Positions 1 to 11,699 of a stretch of 64,000 nucleotides of DNA are shown piece after piece; position 1 is the first letter of the stretch, and the number at the start of each line of letters is the position of its first letter. The notes below the pieces were generated by a model, which saw only the letters and a program-made list of their open reading frames with translations, did not search any database and was not told the origin of the DNA. The position numbers and the translations under genes are program-made. This DNA is from Mycogone perniciosa (Eukaryota > Ascomycota > Sordariomycetes > Hypocreales > Hypocreaceae): the NCBI GenBank assembly GCA_025331125.1, contig JAOALB010000002.1, forward strand, positions 682,001 through 746,000, in the 5' to 3' direction.

Positions 1-1248
1 AATCCCCAGGCCTCTCCTTGACCGAATGGAGCTGATCACTCTCTCTGGATATGTCGCGGATGAGAAAAAGGCCATCGCCAACAAGTACCTTGCCCCAGCT
101 GCCAAGGAAGCAGCTGGCCTTAAGAACGCAGACGTTCAACTCACCGACGAGGCTATCGAAGAGCTTATCAAGTCTTACTGCAGAGAGTCAGGTGTCCGAA
201 ACTTGAAGAAGCAGATTGAGAAGGTGTATCGGAAATCTGCGCTCAAGATCGTTAAAGAGCTGGGAGAGGATGTCCTACCTGAAGAGGAGGCTCTGACGGA
301 AGAAGGCAAGGCCGCTGCCAAGGAAGCGGAGAAAAAGGCCGAAGAGTCTGCCGAGTCTGAAGAGAGTGGAAAGGGAAAGGCTGCTACAGAAGCAAGCGAG
401 GGCGAGACCACGGAGAAGCCGAGACAGCCCTTGAAGGTCCCCGATTCAGTCCATGTCAGTATCGGCAAGGACAACCTGACTGATTACATTGGACCCCCTG
501 TGTTCACCTCTGATCGACTCTACGATGTCAGCCCGCCAGGTGTCTCCATGGGTCTTGCTTGGACCCAAATGGGCGGCGCTGCTATGTACATTGAATCTAT
601 TCTTCAGGCACCTCTTCGGCCCAGCTCACGGCCGGGTTTGGAAATCACAGGCAACCTCAAGTCGGTGATGAAGGAGTCAACTACCATCGCCTACTCTTTC
701 GCCAAGTCGTTCATAGTTAACCAGTTCCCGGATAACCACTTCTTCGACAAGGCAAAGATGCACCTTCACGTTCCCGACGGCGCAGTTTCCAAGGATGGCC
801 CATCTGCGGGCATTACAATGGCAACATCGTTGCTGTCGCTCGCTCTAGACACGCCGGTGAACCCGACAGTGGCGATGACTGGCGAGCTCACCCTGACAGG
901 CAAGGTGTTGCGGATCGGTGGATTACGGGAGAAGACAGTGGCAGCCAGGAGGGCGGGATGCAAGACAGTCATCTTCCCCAAGGACAACATGTCAGACTGG
1001 CTGGAACTGCCACAGGTGTGTGGCCTTGGACCCCATGTTTTCTGTTTTTTTTTTAATGAATCGGTGTGACTAACTTTCTATAGACGATCAAAGAGGGCAT
1101 CGAGGGCCATGCTGTGGGTTGGTACTCCGAAGTGTTTGATCTCATCTTCCCCGAGCTGGACCGCGAAAAGGCCAACAAGTGCAAAACCTGCGAGTGGAAA
1201 AAGCAGCAAAAGAAGGATGATTCGGAGCGTGCAGAGGATGACGATTAG
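1..1248 (+). CDS. PIM1: Mitochondrial ATP-dependent Lon protease, C-terminal part (5' end outside window)
   Basis: AAA+ serine protease of the mitochondrial matrix that degrades misfolded and oxidised proteins. The reading frame is open from base 2, so the gene starts upstream of the window. Exon to 1015, intron 1016-1083 (GTGTGT...TAG, phase 0), last exon 1084-1248. Seen here: the end of the ATPase module (IPRPLLDRMELI), the sensor/arginine helical region, a charged Glu/Lys/Ala-rich insert typical of fungal PIM1 (about 270-430), then the peptidase domain. The Ser-Lys dyad is intact: Ser in KDGPSAG (codon 803-805) and Lys in LTGKVLRIGG (codon 902-904). The short tail after the protease domain is Lys/Asp-rich with a CKTC pair. 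Assignment to the mitochondrial PIM1 branch and not the peroxisomal Lon rests on the acidic insert and the tail. Confidence 0.93.
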
Positions 1249-4200
1249 ACGAATTTCTTGTTGCTGCATTGAAGTCGGGCCGGCTGCATGCATTCATTCA
1301 TAATGCCTTGGACTCTGGCGAGGGCGCATGACTTTGGCGTTTTCTCTTATATATATTTTGGGCATGCGACGGAGGAGGGGTGTGGTCAGGGCTGGGTTTG
1401 AAGGATATGGCGCGAACAGAATCACTCCTACTCATCTGTGAATTTTTACGATTGTTTAAAAAGATCTTGTACTTATAGTAGATACTTGGAGAGGCCGAGG
1501 GGTGTTGTAGAATTGAAGCTGAAGCTCGAGGCTCGAAGGTCTTGGGCAGTAGACGATCAGAAACGAACCATTGTCTCGTGTTTCATGTGTATTGGCTTTG
1601 GTATCGTCATGTCATGCCGTGGATACGAAGTATTACGGCGGAGTGCAACTATTATTATCATCGGACAGATTCCCAGTCTAGAGATAAGCTGACAGAATCC
1701 GATAGTCGGGCCTAAAATCGGTGCTCCTGGATTGATGACCCATCAACTCGACTCGACTGAATCAACTTGGAACAGGCACGTGGCCCAGTTCGAAGAAGTC
1801 GTTTGACAATGTCGAATTGACTTTGCGACGGACCTTGAGAGTTATTGTTCCATATCCCACCCACAAACAAAACGGCGTGGGGTTTGTATATACAGAGTAT
1901 CGACTAAGTTCCGATCCGGTATGCGGGTCGGGAATGCGGGACGAGCCTAGCTGGTCGGGGTCCTCCGGAGGGAGAGGAGAAGCTGACTGAAAAAGCAAAA
2001 GGCAAAAGGAGGATAGCCTATGGTGTGCCGCCATCATGGCTCGTGATCGTTGCTGCGCGTGACAGAGGAGGAAGCAGGAGAGGGGGACTCAAAACGATGT
2101 CGAATCGGCGCATCTTTGCCTTCTCAAAGCCCGTGCGTGGAACAAGGTAAGGGAAAACAGCCATACCAATGCAAAGCGAGCCCGCTTGCAAAGGTTCCAG
2201 CCCAATGAGCCGGCGCGGGCAGTGCCCAAACTTGGGCAAATTGGAAGCAAAGGCGGGAAGAGGGCAGCAGCAGCAGCAGCAGCAGTACGACGTGCATGAT
2301 ACTGGCTGCACACAGAGAACGGTTTTGCTTGGTTCCATAGCCCGTTGCAGCCTCACCTGCTTGGTTCTAGTTGGAGATGCTAGCGATGCACTCATGCCTG
2401 ACCCCACAGGTGGCGGGCGTTACGGACGAGTGGTTGAAGGTTTGGTCTGGAGGACAGCATTAATTAAGCGCATTTATCAGTTTCGAGCCTTAGGTCGCAT
2501 GCAGTAGTTATGTAGTAGTTATGTGCGTGTGTGTATGTGTGTATGCATGTATGTATGTAGTAGGAGAGAGAGAGAGAGGCCCGCCTAACTTGCTGGTGGT
2601 GGTGGTGGTGGTGTTACTGTTGCCAGATCTCGAAAGGGGCTGCTGTGATGTATCATGTATGGTCATGTATGGTCATGTATGGTCATGTATGATAGGACCA
2701 TGACGTAGAGAGTTTTCCATTGCATCGGAATTAACACCGAGGCTTGGGATGGAGGCTGCGTGTAAGTGGCCAAAGGGAGGGTAAAAAAACGAGATGGATG
2801 GGGGTGGTGATAGTGAGTTCGCTTGACTCGAAACGGGTAGAGATGATGATGCGTTGGCATCGATCGGTTGGGCCCTCGAGATAAAACCGAACGATGATAC
2901 TAATGATGCTAAAAAATTTCACGATAGCCGCGATAATAGAGACCTGACGTGGTCAGTTGGAGGATCAGAAGTAGTCTGTCTGTCTGTTAGAAGAAGATGG
3001 TGCCACGGTGAGCCCGAGGCAACACAGAAGATGGCGGATTGGGCAGCATCCAATATCAGGGATCGATCGATGGTCGGGAGACATGGCAATGATGGCATGG
3101 CATGGCATGGCATAACGCAGGACAAGATCGTGTTCGAATGGGTGGTCTCGATTCCTGACATACACGAACGAGTTGGGGTGGGCTCGATAATAATATACGG
3201 CGTACGAAGGAAGCACTGTGGTCCGAATGAACAGGAGTTTGCTGCCCAATCCCAATCGCGCCCCATCAGTCCGCAACGCGATGTTCCAGGTGACCCAACA
3301 ATCGACTCTGGGGTTTCTTTACAGCATGCCGATAGGCTCCGGCAACCTGTCTGTCTCCAGTGTGTTGCCCTAGCAATTGATGCTCGTCCGAGTAGGTCCT
3401 CGTGCAGCACCGGACAAGGCTGCCCTGGGGAGCTTTGCTTTTTCGACCTTGACCTTGATCGGGCTCGGACAGAAACAGACAAAGGGTGGAGAGCGTACGG
3501 AGTAGGGCATCATCGAATTGGCGGTCACGGAATCCTGGACATGGTCGATGGGGCAACAACAACAAGAAGGCAAAGGCGATTGGTTTTTCTTCTTCTTTTT
3601 TTTCACTGGATTGGGGCTGGGGAGAGCGTGAGGAGAAGCAGAGGAGACGAGGGATTGGAAGAAAGGACAGCGCATCACATCACGGTTGCGCCCCACTGTG
3701 ACAATAGTTCCCGGGATACCATCGTCATAAGACCTGGAAGTGAGGCCCCTTCAGTGACGATGAGCAGCATCGATCCACTGAACCACTGAACATCACCAAG
3801 CCAAGCTGCCCCGTAGCCCACTCGACAGCCACCTACGAGTAGGGTCTAGCAATCTAGGTATGTATGTCCTCGTAGCGCCCCCGCCGGCAGGGCTCGCTAG
3901 CGTACCTGGTGCTCTGGTCTTGGGCCTTTAGCGCGGTGACAGGGCCCCAGCGAGCGGCAAGCCAGCCATGCAGTCGTGTTCAGGCGGGCAAAAATCTTTC
4001 CCTTCCCTTCCCTTCCCTGCCTTAGGCCTGCCTGAGCTTAGGCACGCTCTCCCCTGTAACTTGGAAACGGAAGCACGGAGCCTGTACTTCGTAGCACTGT
4101 ACGAGTACATACCCCACTGGAGGCTCAGCGAAACGCACTGAAACACCCTCACCGTACAGGTGCACAGCCGGCCTGGCGGTTCCCCGGACTCTCAGAAACA

Positions 4201-4851
4201 CCAAATCATATCCATCGATCATCCCACCAACCTCTCTGCTTCTTCGCTCTTCTTCTCCTCTTTATCCCCCTCCACTCCCTTTTGCCTTCTCTCACGCATA
4301 GAACGACTCCCCCTATTGTCTCTTTACAGGACTCTTCTTCGTGTCTTCTTCTCAGCGGCTCCTCCTCCAATTAGTCGCCTGCTTGCTTGCTTGCTTGCTG
4401 TTGTTGCTTCCATCAAATCGTTCCGCTCCGCCCCTCGCCTCACGATCCCGGCCTCCTCGTTCAGCCACCAAGGCTTTCCTGTGCTCGCGCTATTTAGCAA
4501 TAGACCAGCCGCTTGCCCTTCATCATCACCACCCATGTCTACTACTGCTATTATTATTATAATAGATGGCCGCTTTTGATTCTGGCTCGTGCTCAGTCAG
4601 AGTCCCTGACTGTGATTTTACCTGGATCCTCGTCCACTTGCACACCTTCACGCAGACACGCACGTCCTAGAGCACCACCAAATTCATGTTGAGTGAATTC
4701 TTCACAGGCATCATCGCCAGGCTGCCTATTTCAGCGCCCATCCCTGCTCGGATTGCCTCCGGCAGCAATAATAATATAAAAGTCGTATTCCGCCGCCCAT
4801 TTCCCTAAATCTGGATCGGATATATTTACCGACCTACAGTTCCCACACAGC
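1249..4851. other. Gene-free 3.6 kb spacer with simple repeats and a pyrimidine-rich leader
   Basis: I find no supportable gene. Open frames here, including a 311-codon one at 2854-3789, lack domain signal and spliceable partners. The stretch holds simple repeats: CAG at about 2265-2284, TG-rich at 2521-2560, GGT at 2598-2613, a TCATGTATGG tandem at about 2648-2690, GGCAT at about 3093-3112 and TTCCC at about 3999-4018. The last 650 bp are rich in C and T, as in fungal 5' untranslated leaders, and probably belong to the kinase-like gene that starts at 4852. Confidence 0.6.
2648..2692. repeat. Four-copy TCATGTATGG minisatellite
   Basis: A 10-bp unit TCATGTATGG is repeated head to tail about four times, the last copy diverging into TCATGTATGA. 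It sits in the spacer between Lon and the kinase-like gene, next to TG and GGT microsatellites. Confidence 0.8.
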
Positions 4852-7800
4852 ATGGCCCAGCCAGATGGCTTACCGTTCGCCCCTCAACCTCAAGCGCCAG
4901 GGAAGCATAGCTTTCTACGCAAGCTTTTGGGCCGCCCGAGCAGCTCTGCCTCTTCATCACCAGCTTCGACTGAGAGCCGGGATGCCGCGGATGAAGGCTC
5001 AAAGCCTGGGCTTATCCGGCGCATGTCGAGAAAGGTAGTACCCGGCTTGCCGCGCCATCAGACCTTCAAGCGCCAGCAGTCAGAGCGCAGGCAACATTTG
5101 GCTCCCATACAGCCCACTGCCGAAGAACGAAGGGCTGTCTCGGTTGATCGACGCTCTCATAGGACTGGCGGACGGGCTGCGTCCCAAGCTCATACCAACC
5201 CTCGCGCCAGTGCCCCCAGTTTACTCGGCGACTCTCACCTTGAAACGACCTCGCATTATGAGCACTCACTACCCGCCAGCTCTATCCACGATGAGCCTTT
5301 GTATGATCCCGAAGTAGATATGGCGCATGACACATCCAATGATTTGGGGCATGCTGACGACGAACATCTCGTTCCGTACGCAGCATCCACCGCTGAGACG
5401 CACTCCACAGCGACAGCAGAGTATGACGCCATGATCCATGAAGAACTCGAGAAAGTATGGATCCTCAACCTCAGCATGCACTTCAGGGATCGCTCAAAAC
5501 GAGAAAAATTCTTCGTCACCTACCGCGAGGATGACCACTTATGGCGTCGAGTCACTGTTTCACTGGATTATCGTGATTCGCCACCGAACTCCCTTGAGAT
5601 GGATCTCATCCACACCAAGTATCAGAGGGACAAAAGCGCCAAGATATATGAGGCTATCCGCGAAAGCCTCCCGGATATTCAGTTTTATGAAACGGTGACT
5701 AACTTGAAGCTTGAAACTACGGACGGAAGGCTACATGTGCACGTGGTTGAGGATGGTAATGTATGTGTTTTCTCATCCCCTAGGAACGATGCGTGTTTCT
5801 GTTAATGGGCTGACCGACGGCATAGGAAATTATTCAATACCCTACCGTGAGCCAAGTTCGGCATCTGAACTGTCGACGAATCAGAGAACGCGACATCGTC
5901 TTTGACTCCCACATGTCCGGCTTCGTGTACAAGGTGAACGTAAAAGGAAACGTCTTAATCAAGAAGGAGATCCCTAGTCCTGATACGGTCGATGAGTTCT
6001 TGTACGAGGTCAACGCACTCAACAGTCTCCGCTTCTCCAACAACGTCATCCAATTCTATGGTGTGGTCGTCGATGACCATGAGGAGTATGTCAAGGGGCT
6101 TCTCATCAGCTACGCCGAACAAGGCGCTCTGATCGATCTCATCTACGACAATTGCAAGGAGGACAACAGTGTTGGTCTGCCCTGGAGCACCCGGGAGAGA
6201 TGGGCCAGGCAAATTGTCCAGGGATTGGCCGACATACACGAGTCAGGATTTGTTCAAGGCGATTTCACACTGTCCAACATTGTCATCGATGACGCCGAGA
6301 ATGCTAAGATTATAGACATCAACAGAAGAGGATGCCCCGTGGGATGGGAGCCCCCTGAGGCGACGGCATTGATTGAGTCGGGTCAACGCTTGTCCATGTA
6401 CATCGGCGTCAAGTCGGACCTTTATCAACTGGGGATGGTCTTATGGGGACTTGCAATGCTGGAGGACGAACCAGAAGCACAAGGACGACCGCTTATCCTT
6501 GGACCCGAGGTCAACATCCCAGACTGGTACCGGCAGATGACAGAGATATGCCTCAGCGACGACCCTAGAATGAGGCTGCAGGCGTCGTCGCTCCTCCAGA
6601 TGTTCCCCCAGATCACGACCACTAACGCCAATGGCGCCATGCATCTGGATCACGAGCCTACTTCTGTTGACGACGGCCAAACGCTACACGAGTATTTCGT
6701 GGACCCCGCTTCTCACCCTGTGATCAGGACGGTCGAACCCAGCAATGGATGGGCTTATTCCAGCACAACCTACGTCGGTAACGGACCGCTGCCATATGAC
6801 CCTTACCACTTTCCGAGAGGCCGGTCGCCGCCGAGCCCGCTGCCTAGCAACTACGACGACCGGGACTCGCTGCGGGGCATGTACTACAAATCCGCATGGG
6901 CCGCAAATCGGGACATTGCACCGTCGTACAGTGATAATGGAGATTACGACGTACCACCGAACAATGGCTCTGAAGTATCACGACAGCCAACGCCAACTCC
7001 GACCGCGGAGAGGATGCTGGCTCATGACCTTGACAATCTCCCTACCCCGAACCCGTCACATCCGACTGCCCAAGGAGATACAGACTGCTCTGCACCAGTC
7101 GACACAACAGGAATTGAAACTGTGAACACTGAGCAGGAAATCACATTGGTGTCCCAGCAAGTGCTGGAGAGCCAGGTCGATCGAGTTGAGGATGAAACGA
7201 TCCCTTCATCGAGCGGTATGAGCACACAGGCTAGTGTTGCTGCTGTGATTCCCGACGTGGTAGTCACTGAAGTAATCGACCAGGGCTATGTGGAAATGGG
7301 GAGTGCTAATGTCGAAAAAATCTCGGGGCCAGAGGCTCATGCCAACAGCAAACCAAGTGTGGTCGACCCAAATGATACTGTGGAGCTTGGAACCACGACT
7401 CCTATGGACAAGGCCAGTCCTGAAGACCAAGCCATTAAGAAAGCGCCTACTCCTGGATTCCGAATGGTCGCAGAATCTGGAGAAATCAAGGATGGGGATG
7501 GACCGGATCAAACCCCGCTAGAGGCTGCTAGGGACAGCAAGGCAGTGAAGAAGAGTGCACTGCACTTGTCAACAAAGGCCCACGGCGAGGCCAACGTCGA
7601 TGACCCAAAAGAACAGAATATCGACACAGATGATAATGGTGATACTCCAAGATCGGGATTGACACCATCTAGCGACGGATCAACTCTACTGCCAAAGGAG
7701 GAGGATATTTATGTGGCAGAATTATCGTCGAACGTGACTGTAACGGACGCAAAGATTAAAGTGGCCTCCACACAGAAAGATTACAATTCCCCCGGACAGC

Positions 7801-8159
7801 AGCAAGAGACGGAAGCAGAGCCGGAGCCGGAATATATTGCATCGCGGAGACAGGGGACCACAGTACCCGTTTCCCAAGAGAATCACAACGACGTGGAACA
7901 GTCTCATGAGTCGTTGAGCGGAGGTGAATCGCAGCAATCGTGGACCCACTGGAAGGATGCACCGAAACCAATTGAGCCCCCACGGGGATATATGTGCCCT
8001 CGGCAAACATCGATTCCTCTCTCACTTGCAGGCATCGGCGCGGCACACATGGGCATGGAGGGGGAGTTGTTCCAAGAGAAAATGGACAATGATTTCCAAA
8101 TGATGGCGCGACCTGAGACAGTGCCAACACTGATGATTACGACAGATTCCAGAACCTGA
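4852..8159 (+). CDS. Protein with atypical protein-kinase domain, long disordered tail
   Basis: Two exons: 4852-5760 and 5826-8159, with a 65-bp phase-0 intron (GTATGT...TAG), giving 1080 aa. Residues 1-190 are Ser/Pro/Arg-rich and probably disordered. Residues about 190-330 form a conserved-looking alpha/beta region unlike a kinase. A kinase-like fold follows (about 330-590): VLIKKEI supplies the Lys near residue 349, EFLYEVNAL the alpha-C Glu, FVQGDFTLSN replaces the HRD loop but keeps Asp449, and IIDINRRG replaces DFG as D467-I-N. WEPPE matches the APE position. From about 600 onward the protein is low-complexity and rich in Ser, Thr, Pro, Asp and Glu. The retained Lys and both Asp residues mean some activity is possible, but the changed HRD and DFG make it atypical. 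I do not recognise a named orthologue or a pathway. Confidence 0.85.
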
Positions 8160-8899
8160 TGACCAGACGACGGATTTTATATATGATGACGGCTTAATTT
8201 TCTTTTGTGTGTTATTTCATTGGCATGTACGAAGTACCTACTTGTAGATATGAGATATGACGGGCAGGCAACTGACCTGGCGCTTTGGAGGCATATATGA
8301 TTGACGATTTTGGATAACTCTTGCGGCTCATATTGCTGGCTATCTTGCAAACGTAGACTGAACCGAATAGAGAGGCATTAGCCTCATGGTGAAAGCAGTG
8401 GTGGGAAAGCCCAACACGTGGTCCATGAGACTCTCTTCAAAGTTCATGTAGGGTATTATTACCTCCCCGACTTTCATTCGACGAACTAAAACATATGCCA
8501 CGTAGCGAGCTGTTGGTGGGCCATTTTTCTTGCATCTCCAGGTCACGCTGCCTTGAAGCAGCGCGTCGATTAGGTGTAACATCGGGAGCTGAATTCCTGT
8601 TTTCTGTTGTCATTGCCAGCTCACGTCGAGTGTGTTGTTTTGTAGGCCTCCCAAAAAAGTGGGGAGATGCGCGCCATGTACGAATGTGGCCGCAGCAGCT
8701 TTTTTGCATCGCGATAGGGTGGCGAGATGGGAGCCTTGGGGAAGATAAATGAAGGGCCTGCCTACACCTGGAATCGATTTTGTTTCATTTCCTTTTTACC
8801 AACAACCACTCTTCATCTATCCATCTATCCATCTATCCATCTATCCATCTGTGACGTCTCGGTCAAAAAATCGAGCATCATTATCGTCAACTTGGCAAA
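8160..8899. other. Intergenic region and promoter of the small secreted protein gene
   Basis: No gene seen. It contains an 8-bp tandem repeat just upstream of the next start codon (listed separately) and otherwise nothing I can assign. Confidence 0.6.
8813..8851. repeat. ATCTATCC tandem array in leader of small secreted protein gene
   Basis: The unit CATCTATC is repeated about four to five times in perfect register, ending about 50 bp before the ATG at 8900. It probably lies in the 5' untranslated leader or core promoter and could vary in length between strains. Confidence 0.85.
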
Positions 8900-9145
8900 A
8901 TGCACATTAGCAAGACTCTTACCATCCTCGCCGTGGCTATTACATCGGCGTCTGCCGGTCCCGCTGCCTACGGCATATGTCAAGCTGGCTGTGCAGCCGT
9001 TGTTACAGCTTGTTATGCTGCAGCCGGTTTCACATGGGGTGCGACTATGGATGCTACGGCCCCTGCGACTGTGGTGGCATGCAATGCCGCGTTTGGGACA
9101 TGTCAGGCTGCTTGCTGGGCCGCGCTTCTTGCTCCCACTCTATGA
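8900..9145 (+). CDS. Small secreted six-cysteine protein (zygote-specific-protein-like)
   Basis: Single exon, 81 aa. Residues 1-19 form a classical signal peptide (basic n-region, hydrophobic core, SASA before GPAAYG), leaving a mature protein of about 62 aa. The mature part is Ala/Gly-rich with six cysteines in a near mirror-image pattern: C-x3-C-x6-C, then a Trp/Gly/Ala/Thr linker, then C-x6-C-x3-C, built around ICQAGC and TCQAAC. It resembles a family of tiny fungal proteins often annotated as zygote-specific protein or small cysteine-rich protein, of unknown function. The even number of cysteines suggests three disulphides. The ATG is chosen because it immediately precedes the signal peptide. 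The 3' flank carries a TACGGAGTACT repeat at about 9150-9160. Confidence 0.85.
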   Translation: MHISKTLTILAVAITSASAGPAAYGICQAGCAAVVTACYAAAGFTWGATMDATAPATVVACNAAFGTCQAACWAALLAPTL

Positions 9146-11699
9146 GGTCTACGGAGTACTCGTTTGAAAAGGTCATGGTTCTATGAGAGGGATGTAGGGC
9201 CTGTCTTTGGTAGCTGGGGAAGAATGTCGCTGGTGGTCTTGATGGAATAGGAAGGTTGTGATATATGTGACATGTTTTGAGAATGTATGATACCCAGCCT
9301 GATGATATACCTGGTTGCTCCTCGTTCAGCTATGCTACTAATTCTACGGAGTACTGTGATAAATGTGACGGCTGAGTCGGGCAATCGGGGCTCCGGCTCC
9401 GGCTAGATCCCCATGTCCGGCGACCCACCCGGAATATATGGGCCCATATGGCCGATTCCCCACACGAGAGTGGGGACAAAAGCTAGACCTGAATGGTTCG
9501 TTTTTACGTATCAAGAGCTTCTGCTGGTATGATATGATATCGTTCAGATGTCAGAGTTATCCATGATGATGTCCAAATTTTGAGGTCCCTATTGTACCAG
9601 CAAAGATCAATACACTCAAAGAGTCTGATTTGATTGGGAATTACGCCTTTTCGCCCAGGAGAAGTCATCCTGATGAGCGGTGCGATATCCAGCAAAGTCG
9701 GGATGCTCTTGTGGGGCAGGGACGCGGGTGAGGAGAGACGCCGCTCAATTTTATAATGTCAGTCAGCCAACCTGTTCGACGAGCAATCCGATGGTCGGGA
9801 ATCGTAGCTGGAAGAGTTGGCAAGCGAAACTTCCAAATTGTCTCATGATCTTCTCCTTTTCGCTATGCTTCATTACCCGCACCGTGCCTGTCAGGCTTGC
9901 TAGAGGAGGGCATTCGTGATCAAGAGCACCAATAATGGAACACCTCTGGAACGGAAACAGATGTGTGTTTGAGGATGTACGAGCACTTGGGCGTCGCAGC
10001 TTCGCAGACCAGAAGATTGGCTATGTCGCTGATAGGGGCGTATCTCAAGCTGAGCGGTCGGAAACCCCACTGAACGTGGTGGATAAGTTGAAAGGGTTAT
10101 CCATACGAAGTAATTCGTAGTAATGGATAAAGTCCAAGGTCCCTATCATGTCCCTCACTTAATATGAAACTTATAATAAACATGATGACATGAGAATTAG
10201 GTATCAAATCGGATAGATAATCATTTCAAGTGTACGAAATAGTTGTTGTGAATCTTGCGGTTGACCCCAATTAGGAAATATTCGAGAACTCTCGTGGAAG
10301 AGAGCAGTACAGCGCTAGTGGTTAGTGCAGCGCACTGGCTTTTTCTTGGGAGGTGGCTGGCAGTACGAGTACGTACTCTTTGCTGGGACAACTTCCGCAA
10401 TTCCGTGACACGCATTTCTGTTGGGGAGCCAAACCGGGGGATCGGAGTGCGATATGCAAAGACGAGTCACAAAAGGGCTTTTACTCGGAACACATGATGA
10501 AAGAATGATGGAGGAAGAAGTGGCGTGAGCCGAGGCATAGGTGCAACGATAGATGGCGTATGGATGAGTGAATGAATGAGTGAATGAATGAATGAATTGT
10601 GCGGAGTTACTTGGTACTTGTGCATGATCGGGGGTTTATGTGGTGGATCTTCGATGCAGTTGTTGAGAACCTTGCTCGTATGTTGTTTGCCTCCAGTACG
10701 AGTACACCGTATCTATGTACTGATGCAATGTTAAACAAATGCATTTACCGTACGTATTACGAAGTGCAGAGTACTCTGTATAAAGCAAACAGCTCTGATA
10801 TTCCAAAGCATCAGAGACGCCGCATGCAGGTACCAGACAAGACCAGTTATATCTATAAAGTACGGAGTACCATCATAGAGTATCACCAGTCAAGAGCCAA
10901 TAAATGCCAAAGCTCATGCAAAACGGGTTTCTGGATCAGTGGCGGAATAATAATAGTACTGCTGGTAATAAGTATATATACCATTTTGGGAAATACCTGT
11001 GTCCGCGTACTAAAGGCGGCGGGGCCGAGGCGGGAAAGAGAAAACCACCCAAAAAAAAAGTTGTTGGGGAAAAAGGTTGGGCGTTTCCACTTATCGATGG
11101 ATAAGGGAGCCTCGTATCAGACCATGTCATCTATCGGTACGAAATGCAATGATATGATATTGAGTGATAGGATTGTGGAATGGAATGTAGAGAAGATGCG
11201 ATACAGATGATATAGATGGAAATAAACAACTATAATAAAAAAGTTTCTGAGCAAGAGAGAATGAAACAGAAGAAATCCAAAAAATTCTCCTGTTTTGTTC
11301 CCTTGTCAACTTCAACTCAACTGAATTCTCACTTACACGCCTCTCTCCCTCCCTCCTCCCACCAAACCCCAGCAGTCCAACAACTTCTCCTCCGTCTCCG
11401 TCTGGTTGCGCACGCCCCCTCCCTCTCCGCTCTGGGCTGGCAAGCTGGGCTCCCTGACCATTGATAGCTCCGACATTTCAGAGGCGAACAAAACAAGATA
11501 GGGAATCGGCAAGAAAAAAGGTACGTATCCCCTTGCAAATCTCCACACTCCAACAACAAAACCTCGGGGAGCCACATCGGTTGATCTGATATAAGACGTA
11601 TCGCACACCCGCCAACTCTAGCTGGCCTTTCCCTCTTTTACTCATCCTCCTTATCCTCCTCCTTATCCTCCTCTGTACACACATCGACCACATCTCAAC
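9146..11699. other. Gene-free 2.6 kb spacer with desaturase leader at its right end
   Basis: No gene supported. A 203-codon frame at 10599-11210 looks like chance. TACGGAGTA-type repeats occur near 9347-9356, 10689-10770 and 10860. An imperfect GAATGA repeat spans about 10563-10598. From about 11290 the sequence becomes C/T-rich, as in a 5' leader. A plausible leader intron runs from GTACGT at 11521 to CTCTAG ending at 11621, but only transcript data could confirm it. Confidence 0.6.

Noticed and set aside
2854..3789. 311-codon open frame in the spacer after Lon
   Set aside because: Composition looks random (many Arg/His/Gly/Cys), it runs through GGCAT repeats, has no domain, and an overlapping frame of similar quality exists on the other strand.
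10599..11210. 203-codon open frame upstream of the desaturase
   Set aside because: AT-rich, passes through TACGGAGTA repeats, starts inside a GAATGA microsatellite and shows no protein-like pattern.
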